Origin: Nicotiana tabacum
Lineage: Eukaryota; Streptophyta; Magnoliopsida; Solanales; Solanaceae
Assembly (NCBI RefSeq): GCF_000715075.1
Contig: NC_134084.1
Coordinates: 5,954,501 to 6,018,500, forward strand
DNA length: 64,000 bases
Direction of reading: 5' to 3'
In this document: positions 23,001 to 31,923 of the stretch, piece after piece
How positions within the stretch are numbered: the first letter of the stretch is position 1
How the letters are laid out: each line of letters starts with the position of its first letter
Notes under the pieces: generated by a model
What the model was told of the DNA's origin: nothing
Seen by the model: the letters and a program-made list of their open reading frames with translations, nothing else
The model's database searches: none
Made by a program: the position numbers and the translations under genes

Positions 23001-23988
23001 CCATTGGTAGTAGCTTATAGTAGTCAATGCTGTTAATCTGTTCAAAAGGTCAGTTTGAATTAAAATGAGACAGACGCCTAGGGTGAGTTTAGCATGATAT
23101 TTGCCTTGCATGCAATTTCTTTTATCAAACTGAAAACATGTCCAATAAAGTACAAAATTTTTCCACCTCGCAATAATCAATCAGATAACTAATAAGAGGC
23201 CGGGATTAGCTAAGCATGCAATTCAATTAGCATACATTTTCTTTCTTCTATTTTCTTAGTGACGAGCATAATAGAAATGTAGTCACTTTAGGATAGTCCT
23301 TCAAAAATAATGAGGCGAACCTCACCAAATAAAAATGCAAATTGCGGGGTCCTCAATAATTAATCATAATAAATACTTAGAATTTGGGACAGGCCGTTTA
23401 GCGAATTTTACGGCCTTCCCAAAATAACAATACGCTAGTTGCTTTAGGCGCACCTTTAATAATTGAACCTTCTTAAACATGGGTGCACATTGATGTGACC
23501 CAAATCCAAATCTCAACGGAGTCAAAATGTGTCGACGACCACGGGTGCATTGATTGTGACGTGGTTCGAAATGCATTTTTGCGACATTGCAATTCTATAA
23601 AAATAAATGATAATAATAAAAGCGGTTTTAAACTTAATAAAAGCACATAAGTCACAACATGTATTTAAATCAGATATTTAGCCATTATAACAATTTAAGC
23701 GACCGTGCTAGAACCACGGGATTCGAGGGTGCCTAACACCTTCCCTCGGGTCAACAGAATTCCTTACTTAGAATTTCTGGTTCGCAGACTTCATTTGGAA
23801 AAGTCGAAAATTTCCTCGATTTGGGATTCAAGAAAAACCTGTGACTTGGGACACCAAAAACTAAACCTTTCCCAAGTGGCGACTCTGAATTAAATAAATA
23901 ATCCCATTTCGAATATTGTCACTTAAATTGGAAAAACTCCCTCGCGCATTTACCCTCCGGGACGGGCGCGCAAAAAGGAGGTGTGACA
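20001..23988 (+). mobile_element. 5' LTR of the Tat/Ogre element (3,988 bp)
   Basis: It begins TGTGAGCACGTGATTTTTG and ends ...AGGAGGTGTGACA, five bases before the PBS. U3 contains a TATA box at 20,706. The downstream half holds an AGAGAGAGATAGA purine-rich stretch (about 22,060-22,180) and long untranslated text. Open frames here lack domains. The left border interrupts a 49-bp minisatellite. No second copy of this LTR exists in the window, so its age cannot be estimated from LTR divergence. Confidence 0.85.
20706..20713 (+). promoter_or_regulatory. TATA box of the Ogre-type LTR
   Basis: TATATAAA in CCCCGTATATAAACCC is followed by a C/T-rich stretch, a common arrangement at plant LTR transcription starts. 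It lies about 705 bp into the LTR, so U3 would be about 735 bp and the R-U5 part over 3 kb. Confidence 0.65.
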
Positions 23989-23992
23989 GCTC

Positions 23993-24010
23993 TGGCGACT
24001 CTGCTGTGGA
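23993..24010 (+). other. Primer-binding site, Ogre/Tat type
   Basis: TGGCGACTCTGCTGTGGA starts four bases after the LTR terminus. It is not the initiator-Met type. TGGCGACTC-type sites are what I recall for Ogre/Tat elements, attributed to tRNA-Arg; the tRNA identity is from memory and was not checked by alignment. Confidence 0.75.
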
Positions 24011-25259
24011 TTAAGTAACCCAGAACCACTGGTTCAGGGTTCAAGAATTCGAGCTTAGAATAATTGTTATATTTGGCTTTATTATCTGATATTTATTACA
24101 TGTTTTGATATAACATGCTGAATGTTGTCTTTTACCGCTTTGATATTATCTGAACTGTATATAAACTGTGCCGAAACCCTTCCCTTCTTACCTCCGGGGA
24201 GAAGCTCGCTGGTCGAGACTCCCTATTCTGTTAGTGTCAATACCTGAAATAAGAAAGAGGCCGGACAAGTTACAAAGCCGGATGATCTCGCGGGTCCCCG
24301 GTACGTAGCCGCCTCCTCGACCCGAGTTGTCCGCTCGGGTACACAGTCTAGAACATATACTCAGGTTATAAACCTAGTATAACGAGACTTCATGCCGGAT
24401 CCTTAGTAGGAACGCTTATTTGCATCATGTTGAATTTGACATAGGGGACTCAACACAGGGGTTGGGCCCGTCTAGGACAGGCAACCTGAAATGAAAAGAC
24501 CATCCTTCTGCATCCCGTTTTGTTTTGCGCATTCATTTGCTTCGGATCTTCATGTTGACCGGTTCCTAAAAAAAAGGAAAACTTAAAAAGGGAAGAAAAA
24601 TAGCAGTGTAGGGGAGATAAGTACTTATTTTGGAAAAAATAAAACCAATGTCCAAGTAATGTCAAAACCTCACCGATTTTTTTTTTAAAAAATAAAATAA
24701 AATAAAATATGTCTTTTAGTTTGATTTATTAGAAATCCAAAAAAAAAACATGCTATTTAGCAGTCCTTGAGAATATTTTCTTTATCTCTTTTTGAAAGAA
24801 AAATAAAAAAAAACTATAATAATAATATATATAAAAAAATACTTTCCTGCTTTTTCTTTTAAAATTTGTATTCCAAAAGAAAGGGGTTTAATTAATTAAC
24901 TTTATTTCACGAGGTACCGAACTACGCCGGTTTGATTCTCACCGGATGTGAGATACGTAGGCAACCCCCATCGGGTTCAACCCACTTTTTGCTAAGATAG
25001 CCAAAACCAACAAAACAAAAAATGTGTCAAAATAAGTCAGGTGGTGCTGTTTTATCATAAATAGCCGAATGTTCCCAAAAGGGACGCCGGAAGGCTGACT
25101 TTGCATAAACAGCCACCTTTTGGGTCGTGTTTTGTCCAATTGACCCACACAGCCTTAAAATCTTCATCCCCGAAGTGTTGAAAGGCCGTGTTCGAAAACT
25201 TGATCCTTCTTGTAAAATATTTTTGAGTCAAGTTATTTTTGTTAAAATCACCCTAATAA
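24011..25259 (+). other. Ogre element 5' leader
   Basis: Untranslated leader between PBS and ORF1. It contains long A- and AT-rich runs (24,560-24,880). Near its end is a 23-bp motif GATACGTAGGCAACCCCCAT plus CGG (24,952-24,974) that recurs before gag. The text just before ORF1 (AAATGTGCAG|G) resembles a splice acceptor. No coding domain is seen. Confidence 0.6.
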
Positions 25260-25958
25260 ATGTGCAGGATGAGCACGATGCAAAATGAACATTTTTCAAT
25301 AATGACCAAAATCCCTGTCAAGTTACGGCTATGGTGGAATGATTTAGGTGCTGAGGGGCAAGACGAGGTCAAGAAATATTTGAAAGGTCTCACGGGTTTA
25401 CTGGAAATCCTGCCTCGAGGGGATATCATAAGAGCTTTGGTTACCTACTGGGACCCAGCACACAATGTTTTCCATTTCTCCGATTTTGAACTCACCCCGA
25501 CTCTGGAAGAAATGGCTGGGTACATCAGGAATGCTGAACTTCCGTTAAGGCAAAAATACCTAGTCGCCCCAAGAGCCGTCACGGTACATCGATTCCTGGA
25601 CTCGCTAAAAATACCCAGGACGGTCCGCAATCCAGATTTGGCCGCCAGTTTTTGTAATCCATGCTTCGTATACGACAGGTATGGTCATGTAGGAGGATTC
25701 AACAATCCGATTAACAAACCATGCAGCAAAGGTAGTCGTCAGAAGTGGGATAAGCACAGACGGGTGGCTTTCATGATAACATTTTTGGGCCTTTTAGTAT
25801 TTCCAAGGAAAGATGGGAATATTGATCTGAAGATGTCCGGGGTAGTCAGTACTTTGCTCACTCAAAGCGATAGCACTCTCGCGTCTTTGGTGGTATCTGA
25901 TATCTTTCGAGCTCTCACAGCTTGCAAAGCTGGGGGGGAATTTCTTCAAAGGTTGTAA
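25260..25958 (+). pseudogene. Ogre ORF1, N-terminal part: plant-mobile-domain-like (DUF7745-type)
   Basis: The frame opens at 25,260, but the more likely start is the Met at 25,269 (MSTMQNEHFSIM). It has the block order of plant mobile domain/DUF7745-type proteins: 'KLRLWWNDLG', 'ALVTYWDPAHNVFHFSDFEL' with 'TPTLEEMAGYI', and 'HRRVAFMITFLGLLVFPRKD'. The frame fails in a run of seven G at 25,932-25,938. One G fewer would read directly into the next frame, which continues the same domain (CNLLLQMWMTEHLYHR). In Ogre elements this extra ORF precedes gag and its role is unknown. The Pfam assignment is from memory. Confidence 0.75.
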
Positions 25959-27318
25959 CTTGCTGTTACAAATGTGGATGACTGAACATCTCTACCATCG
26001 TTCCGAGCTCTTGAGCCATGGTTCCTCGGAGAGAACCTGCATAGAAGAATTTTACTCAAGAACCAAAGAGATCAGTCTGCCCAAAGGAGTTATGGCATGG
26101 ACCACATTCTTTCAAGCTCTTACTGTCAGCCAAATACAATGGACACTGGGATGGTTGCCTGTTGACGAAGTCATACATATGCCAGCAACTAGAACTCATT
26201 TCTTACTGATGGGGCTTAAGAGCATTCAACCTTACGCGCCCTGCCGAGTTTTGAGACAGCTCGGAAGATGCCAGACAGTACCGCATGAGGAAGATCTTAG
26301 CACTCAAATAATTGAGATAAGTCCTGAAGGACAGTTTCCAGAAGCGAAAATTCGCCAGATCTGGAGTGAGTGTCAATATTTGAAATCAGATACTTGCGTG
26401 CGGGATCGAGCCAAAGGTGAGACGGCGCCAGGTTACCTTGCATGGTATAGAAGGGAACTCGAGCATGAAAGGCCGGCTAAGAGACCCTACATCCAGAATT
26501 TTGCCGAATCGTCGCAAAGGCAGTGGGATTGGTTAGCAAAAGAAAGAGGCTATTGCGCCGAAATCAGCAGGTTAAAGCAACAAGTGGAAAGCCTGAAATA
26601 TGAGCACAACGTGCAAGTTGCTACCGATCTTGGAGAGCGGAACAGGTTGGTTCAAGAAAACGAAATGCTCAGAGCCCAGATCAAACAGATAAGGATGGAT
26701 GCGGATAAACAACCAAGGAGTCGATCAGACGAGCAGTTGATAAAAAGGCTAAAAAGTGAAATCAAGGAATGGCAAGAGGGTTTAGAGAAATCTGAAAACG
26801 TCATAGCAGAGCTCAGGGCACAGTGGGATACAAGAGCAGATAAGCATCGCCGATACTTGAATCAATTAAAAGGCGACCCCGAGAAAACTGTTGCTAAAAT
26901 GAAGAGAGAGATGGCTACACTTGAGATCAAAGCAGCTAATCAGGCCAAGGATTTCCAAATTGAGAGCAGATACTGTTACAACATGTTAGCCCAGATGAAA
27001 TTAGAAGTGCGGCGACTAAAGAATCAGCATATGTAGGATTCTTAGATATTCAAGACGTGCAGTGATCAGATAAGACGCCTATTCATAGAGAAGAAACAAA
27101 CCAGAGATAGAATCAGGGCCATTCCCCACGCCATTATCAGACGGTGTCTACGGTGTGAGAACATGACCAGCGTTACCGTTCTCTCAGCAGTGATGGGTTA
27201 TGTCAAGCAGACCATGCACGAGTTGAAGCAACTTGAAAGGGTTCTCACACCTAGGACCGCGGCGAGGCCGAACGATGCCCCGCGGTCACCGATTTTCAGA
27301 ACCATAATGTATTCATAG
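25269..27318 (+). pseudogene. Full extent of broken Ogre ORF1
   Basis: Reconstructed span only: about 680 residues, disabled by one +1 frameshift (G7 run at 25,932-25,938) and two in-frame TAG codons near 27,034 and 27,043. It is followed by what looks like a normal plant 3' UTR with AATAAA at 27,451. The product is presumably a nuclear or chromatin-related accessory protein if the mobile-domain resemblance holds; no function is established. Confidence 0.65.
25960..27036 (+). pseudogene. Ogre ORF1, C-terminal part: domain end plus coiled coil
   Basis: This continues ORF1 after the G-run frameshift. The first 200 residues complete the mobile-domain-like region ('QMWMTEHLYHRSELL', 'WTTFFQALTVSQIQWTLGW', 'YLAWYRRELEHERPAKRPY'). 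From about 26,530 a charged, heptad-like segment rich in Leu, Lys, Glu and Arg suggests a long coiled coil. The stop at 27,034 is not the natural end: the same frame, after two TAG codons, continues with 'SDQIRRLFIEKKQTRDRIRA' and 'CENMTSVTVLSAVMGYVKQT' to a stop at 27,316-27,318. ORF1 therefore originally spanned 25,269-27,318. Confidence 0.75.
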
Positions 27319-27899
27319 GTCGAGTCTGTATCTTAACATCTTCTGTCCATTTTTTCGCGTTAGGGTGTTTTAGTCTGTTTGAGTCTATGTTTATTTTTTA
27401 AGTTTTGTTTTTCCTTGTTCGAAATATTGCTTGTAACAGATCATTTCAGTAATAAAATGTGTGTTTCTTTTACACTCATCTGTTTTTGAACTACGTAATG
27501 ATCTGATTCACGTGGCATCGTGATACGTAGGCAATCCTCATCGGATCCGGTCACGTTTTAACCAAAGAGAAAAATTGAAAAAAAAAATAATAATAATAAT
27601 AAAAGGGAAGCCTAAAAAAGAATGCCGGAATGACGCATGCTTTCGTCGCAAACATGTAGGAATCCATTTAACTGTATAGGTGCATCATGCCCCAACGTGA
27701 GATTGCCTATCTATTATTTAATCTGAATTAACCGTTTGTCGTTGAGTTCCTCCAGGTTTTTGGAAAAGATGGTTGGTTTGGTGAAAGTCTGGCCTCGCAC
27801 TCATACTTCACGAGGTCGAAAGGGAGTGTTCAATTACCTGTTATTAAGTCCAGAGGCGGTGCTCACACTTATTTCACAAGGTCCAAAAGAAGCATAGAA
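27319..27899 (+). other. Untranslated spacer between ORF1 and gag
   Basis: About 580 bp with T-rich text, a polyadenylation-like signal, a second copy of the 23-bp leader motif (27,522-27,544) and an A/AAT-rich run (27,575-27,603). No open frame with a domain is present. It resembles the leader before ORF1 in organisation. Confidence 0.6.
27451..27456 (+). terminator. Candidate polyadenylation signal after ORF1
   Basis: AATAAA followed by ATGTGTGTTTCTTTT, a U/GU-rich stretch, lies 133 bp after the ORF1 stop. This is the normal composition of a plant 3' end and could produce a short ORF1-only transcript. Only sequence supports this. Confidence 0.45.
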
Positions 27900-28877
27900 A
27901 TGTCTGCAGAAATTCCTTTACCAACAGTTCCTGTTTCCGAGGAGAGTTCGATCTCAGCTATCCTCACGCCCGAATCCGCAACTGCGGAGGAAAATAGAAT
28001 CCTACGACTCCGCATGTTGGAAATGCTGGATGACTGGAATAATGGGAAAGAGCCACCAAGTGTCGTCCCTAGATTCCCTGAGTTATTCTCCAGGACAAGC
28101 GAGACTTCTAATGTCCCCATAAGCTATCCTACTACCCCGTTCGGATACCCAGCCATTTCGGCATTCTCTGCTAGATCGCCCTCTGATTCTCATCCCCAGA
28201 TATCAGCAACAGATGCAAACACAAACATCTTTACTGCACCACCCTGCCTGATTACGGCACAACCTGCTACGTACAAGCCAAATTTTGACTTATCCTCATT
28301 TACATTCCAGGCACCCTCTTTCTCAAAGGAACCAACTCGGTTCGTCAGCAGCACTCATCCTTCACAGCCTCAGTACGAGCTTGCACCTGGGCAAGATCAG
28401 AACCCCAGAATTGCTGAACAAAATGAGATGGCCAAAAGGATGAGAAGCCTTGAACAGAGTTTGAAGAACATGCAAGGTTTGAGCGGACAGAAAAGCGTCT
28501 CCTACACAGATCTATGCATGTTCCCTCATGTGCACCTGCCAGTGGGTTTCAAGACCCCAAAGTTTGAGAAGTACGATGGACACGGTGACCCCATTGCTCA
28601 TCTGAAGAAATATTGCAACCAATTGCGGGGAGCCGGCGGAAAAGAGGAACTATTAATGGCATATTTCGGGGAAAGTCTGGTAGGAATAGCCTCGGAATGG
28701 TACATGGACCAAGACATGTCCCGATGGCATATATGGGATGATCTCGCTAGAGATTTTGTGAGACAATTCCAGTATAACATCGACATCGCACCAGACCGAA
28801 ATTCTCTGTCGAACTTGAAGAAGAAACCTTCAGAAAGCTTCAGAGAATATGCTATTAAGTGGCGCGAGCAGGCGTGA
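27900..28877 (+). CDS. gag: Gag (capsid-type retrotrans_gag), N-terminal part, frameshifted at the end
   Basis: The 325-residue frame starts MSAEIPLPTVPVSEESS. The first 200 residues are Ser/Pro/Thr-rich. A short helical segment ('AEQNEMAKRMRSLEQSLKNM') precedes the retrotrans_gag domain: 'PVGFKTPKFEKYDGHGDPIA', 'LLMAYFGESLVGIASEWY', 'WDDLARDFVRQFQYNI' and 'KKPSESFREYAIKWREQA'. It would form the virus-like particle that packages element RNA. The frame stops at 28,877 in the middle of the domain. The remainder is on the overlapping frame from 28,859, implying loss of about one base near 28,872. A programmed shift is not supported by any slippery heptamer I can see. Confidence 0.85.
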   Translation: MSAEIPLPTVPVSEESSISAILTPESATAEENRILRLRMLEMLDDWNNGKEPPSVVPRFPELFSRTSETSNVPISYPTTPFGYPAISAFSARSPSDSHPQISATDANTNIFTAPPCLITAQPATYKPNFDLSSFTFQAPSFSKEPTRFVSSTHPSQPQYELAPGQDQNPRIAEQNEMAKRMRSLEQSLKNMQGLSGQKSVSYTDLCMFPHVHLPVGFKTPKFEKYDGHGDPIAHLKKYCNQLRGAGGKEELLMAYFGESLVGIASEWYMDQDMSRWHIWDDLARDFVRQFQYNIDIAPDRNSLSNLKKKPSESFREYAIKWREQA

Positions 28878-30820
28878 GGGTGAAGCCTCCCATGGATGAG
28901 GTGGAAATGGTCACTACTTTTCTCCAGGCTCAAGAGTCTGACTATTTCCAAAACATGATGTCAGCCATGGGAAAGCCGTTTGCAGAAGCGATTAAGATTG
29001 GAGAGATGGTGGAGAATGGTCTGAAAATAGGTAGGATTTTGAGTCAAGCAGCCATAAGGGCGACCTCCCAAGCCGTCCAAAGCGGGTCCGGAGGAATGGC
29101 AAGAGGGAAGAAAAAGGAAGAAACAGCCATGGCAGCCTCAGAAGCAAGAGAATATCGTAATCTCAGGCCTCGTTTTCCGGAAAGGACCTCGCAACACTAC
29201 TACCCCCACTCAAACACGGCATATCCTCCTCAACCCTACATGGTCATGAACACCCAGCCTTATGTCCATCCGCCGCACCAAGCCAACCGAGGCCAAGCTC
29301 CACCTCCCAGAAATCAGCCTCCTTACCACAACCACTATAACCCACAGCCTCCGCAAAATAACTTCCGTCCTCAAGAGCCACCTAGAAGGAGGACTTTCAC
29401 GCCCATCGGTGAACCATACTCTACTTTGTTCCCAAAGCTAGTCCAGTTGGGTTTCCTGCAGCCAGTCCCTCAGACAAGGCACAACCCGGCGTCACCTTCT
29501 TACAAAGCTGTGGTCAGATGCGCCTATCATTCAGGGGCCGAGGGGCACGATACAAATGACTGCTGGTCATTGAGAAGAGTGGTCGAGAATTTAATAGGGC
29601 AAGGGAAAATAGTGCTAAGGGACGAGGAGGTCCCAAATGTGACTAACAATCCATTACCTGCTCACAATAATGGGCCGCTGATCGGAATGATTTGCGAAGA
29701 CAAAGAATTTGACCCTGCTTTGAAAGTTATAATCGCCATTGTCAACACAGGGAAAAAGCTTGAGACAGCCCAGAAACCAGAAAAAGGGGAAAAGGCCAGT
29801 ACTGTAAAGTGCGAGCCCGAAAAGAAGGTGGAGAAGAAGGCGGTGCTTGTGAAGAATGGAGTTCTTTACATCCCACGAGGTCGAGCATGGAAGCCGCAGA
29901 GCTTAGAGGTCAAAAGGGAAAAACCTATGTACATACCGAAAGGGGCCTATGTGGTCCGGGGGACGATTCAACCACCTCGGCTGAATGAGCCAGTGGTTAT
30001 CGGACGCGTGCCACAAAAGCCGATGACAAACCCGTCCATAGTACCTTGGAACTATCAGAGGACGTTGGTAACGTACAAAGGTAAAGAAGTCACGGGAGAA
30101 CTTCCGGAAAATACTTTCATTGGAAGGTATTCAAACACCCAAGAGCTGAACAACGCCACACAGAGACGTTTCCCACAAAAGAAGCCTGTAAGCGTTGAAG
30201 AAGCGGAATTTTTCTTCCAACAAATGAAAATGCCAGACTACGAAGTAGTAGATCAACTGTGCAAGTGCCCTGAGCAAGTGTCCATGCTATCTCTGCTAAT
30301 GAGGTCAACCGAGCATCAAAAGATCTTACTCAAGACCCTGAACGAAGCATACGTACCAGTTGAAACCTCAGTTGAACAACTGGAACGGATGACGGAGAGG
30401 TTCTTTGCCATCAACCAAGTCTCTTTCAGCAAGAATGATTTACCCCCAGAGGGAGCAGCACAGAACAAAGCCTTGCATCTAATAGTTAAATGTGAAGGCT
30501 ACTACGACAAGCGGGTGATGTTGGATGGGGGTTCAGGTGTTGACATTTGTCTGCTCTCCACTCTACAGAGAATGGAAATTGGGACCGGAAGAATCCGCCC
30601 CAATAATGTCTACGTTAGGGATTTTGACGACATCAAGAGAGACACCCTTGGAGAAATAGACTTGGTTTTGACCATAGGGCCAGTAGAGTTTGAGGTAACT
30701 TTCCAAGTGCTTGACATGGATACGTCCTACAATTTCCTCCTTGGCAGACCTTGGATTCATGCGGCAGGAGCTGTGCCTTCCACTCTTCATCAGATGGTGA
30801 AGTTTGAATACGAAGACTGA
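28859..30820 (+). CDS. gag-pro: Gag C-terminal part, zinc-knuckle-like motif and aspartic protease
   Basis: This 653-residue frame completes Gag ('ARVKPPMDE'-type text then 'FLQAQESDYFQNMMSAMGKP'). It passes a Pro/Gln/Asn/Tyr-rich stretch and shows a C-x2-H-x5-H-x4-C cluster (CAYHSGAEGHDTNDC, about residue 221), a nucleocapsid-like motif. A Lys/Glu-rich linker leads to the protease near residues 540-650: 'VMLDGGSGVDICLLS' and 'DTSYNFLLGRPWIHAAGAVP'. The active-site motif is DGGS rather than canonical D-S/T-G. It ends at TGA where the homologous text continues ('EIVVHGED' is readable just after), so the stop is a mutation. Confidence 0.8.
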   Translation: MARAGVRVKPPMDEVEMVTTFLQAQESDYFQNMMSAMGKPFAEAIKIGEMVENGLKIGRILSQAAIRATSQAVQSGSGGMARGKKKEETAMAASEAREYRNLRPRFPERTSQHYYPHSNTAYPPQPYMVMNTQPYVHPPHQANRGQAPPPRNQPPYHNHYNPQPPQNNFRPQEPPRRRTFTPIGEPYSTLFPKLVQLGFLQPVPQTRHNPASPSYKAVVRCAYHSGAEGHDTNDCWSLRRVVENLIGQGKIVLRDEEVPNVTNNPLPAHNNGPLIGMICEDKEFDPALKVIIAIVNTGKKLETAQKPEKGEKASTVKCEPEKKVEKKAVLVKNGVLYIPRGRAWKPQSLEVKREKPMYIPKGAYVVRGTIQPPRLNEPVVIGRVPQKPMTNPSIVPWNYQRTLVTYKGKEVTGELPENTFIGRYSNTQELNNATQRRFPQKKPVSVEEAEFFFQQMKMPDYEVVDQLCKCPEQVSMLSLLMRSTEHQKILLKTLNEAYVPVETSVEQLERMTERFFAINQVSFSKNDLPPEGAAQNKALHLIVKCEGYYDKRVMLDGGSGVDICLLSTLQRMEIGTGRIRPNNVYVRDFDDIKRDTLGEIDLVLTIGPVEFEVTFQVLDMDTSYNFLLGRPWIHAAGAVPSTLHQMVKFEYED

Positions 30821-31007
30821 GAGATTGTGGTCCATGGAGAAGACAAGCATGCTATTTATCGGGACCCATCCATCCTATATCTTGAACCAAGATAAGGGAA
30901 CACACGGTCTATCAAGCTTTCGAGATTGTGTTAGCAGAGCAACATGAAGAGGGAAAACCTTGCCCCAACCTTTCTTGTCTAACGCCTCGGTTATGGTGGC
31001 TAAATAG
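30821..31007 (+). pseudogene. Decayed linker between protease and G-patch
   Basis: Protease-end text continues in frame after the TGA at 30,818-30,820 to a TAA near 30,891. A frame change and then 'VYQAFEIVLAEQHEEGKPC' become readable, followed by a second shift near 30,963 and a TAG at about 31,005 just before MIRDGF. At least two frameshifts and three stops in under 200 bp make this the most damaged coding stretch of the element. Confidence 0.6.
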
Positions 31008-31424
31008 ATGATCCGGGACGGATTCAGGCCAGGGAAAGGGCTCGGACGGACATTGCAGGGAATAACGGAACCCATCACCCTGCCTTACGCCAAAAAACTT
31101 TTTGGGATAGGTTTTCAACCCACCCCAGAAGATGAAGAATGGGCAAAGAAAAGAAAGAATGGGGGGTGGAAACTGCCTCGGCCACTACCGGATTTATATG
31201 AAACTTTCGTTGAACAAAAATACACTGAAGAAGAAGACGATGAGGTTTTCACGACTGAGGAAATCGAGGAGATATGTGGGGCAATGAGAGAAATGCTCTA
31301 CGAGGCTCACATGGTTCAACCAGGAGAAGGCACTAGCACCGCCGAAATACTATATATGGGGCAAAACGCCAAACTCCAAAACTGGGAGGCCACACCATTC
31401 CCGACTAGGCGGAAGTCCGGGTAG
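31008..31424 (+). CDS. G-patch segment of the Ogre polyprotein, last part of exon 1
   Basis: The 138-residue frame opens with a G-patch-like motif, MIRDGFRPGKGLGRTLQGI. 'LFGIGFQPTPEDEEWAKKRK' follows, then an acidic stretch (EEEDDEVFTTEEIEEICGAM) and 'AEILYMGQNAKLQNW'. G-patch motifs bind nucleic acid and occur next to proteases in some retroviruses and in Tat-type elements. The apparent stop TAG at 31,422 lies inside a predicted splice donor (GG|GTAGAC), so it would be removed by splicing. The Met at 31,008 is internal; the segment belongs to the gag-pro exon. Confidence 0.75.
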   Translation: MIRDGFRPGKGLGRTLQGITEPITLPYAKKLFGIGFQPTPEDEEWAKKRKNGGWKLPRPLPDLYETFVEQKYTEEEDDEVFTTEEIEEICGAMREMLYEAHMVQPGEGTSTAEILYMGQNAKLQNWEATPFPTRRKSG

Positions 31425-31631
31425 ACCTGTCCTGCCACCTTTCCTGCATCACAAGTTATCTCCAGGATATAACTTGGATGTTTTCTTCTTTTATTTGTTG
31501 TTTTGAATTCCTGAGTTTGTAAACATTGTTGTCTTCCAGATTTCAAGAAGAAAATGAAAAAAAATCATCATTGTTTTCCCATTTTTCCCTTTGTTCTGAT
31601 TTTGTTATTTTTCCTTTATCTTTTCTTTCAG
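31421..31631 (+). other. Predicted intron between protease/G-patch and RT (211 bp)
   Basis: The donor is GG|GTAGAC at 31,421, the acceptor TTTTCTTTCAG| at 31,631. The interior is T-rich, as plant introns require. Joining makes codon GGT and proceeds 'YNNAALNMTCLQISRPDHNE' straight into the RT frame. The splice therefore removes a stop and corrects the reading frame at once. An intron at this place is a known hallmark of Ogre elements. A second AG at 31,667 would be out of frame with this donor. Confidence 0.8.
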
Positions 31632-31923
31632 TTATAATAATGCGGCTTTAAATATGACATGCTTGCAGATTTCACGCCCAGATCACAATGAGTTATTTAA
31701 TTGTGGAATAATGAACCCAGAACCAGAATATGATGAAGAAGAGGCTTTTAGGGAAATAAACCGAGAGTTGGAACATTTTTAGAATAAACCTAAGCCAAAT
31801 CTGAATGACACCGAGCCGATTAATTTAGGAACTCCTGAAGAAATCCGGGAGACCAAAATAAGCATTCACACGGACAAGAAAACGCGAGACGCGATAATTC
31901 AACTTCTTTTTGAATTTAAAGAT

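Noticed and set aside
24907..25259. tRNA-like or riboswitch structure in the Ogre leader
   Set aside because: No cloverleaf or known aptamer core could be drawn by eye. Only the repeated 23-bp motif is supported.
28859..28880. Programmed frameshift between gag and protease
   Set aside because: No slippery heptamer is visible, and the shift falls in the middle of the gag domain, so a one-base deletion is more likely.
31667..31668. Alternative splice acceptor at 31,667-31,668
   Set aside because: With the GTAGAC donor the phase does not match the RT frame, and the AG at 31,630-31,631 has a better pyrimidine tract and joins in frame.
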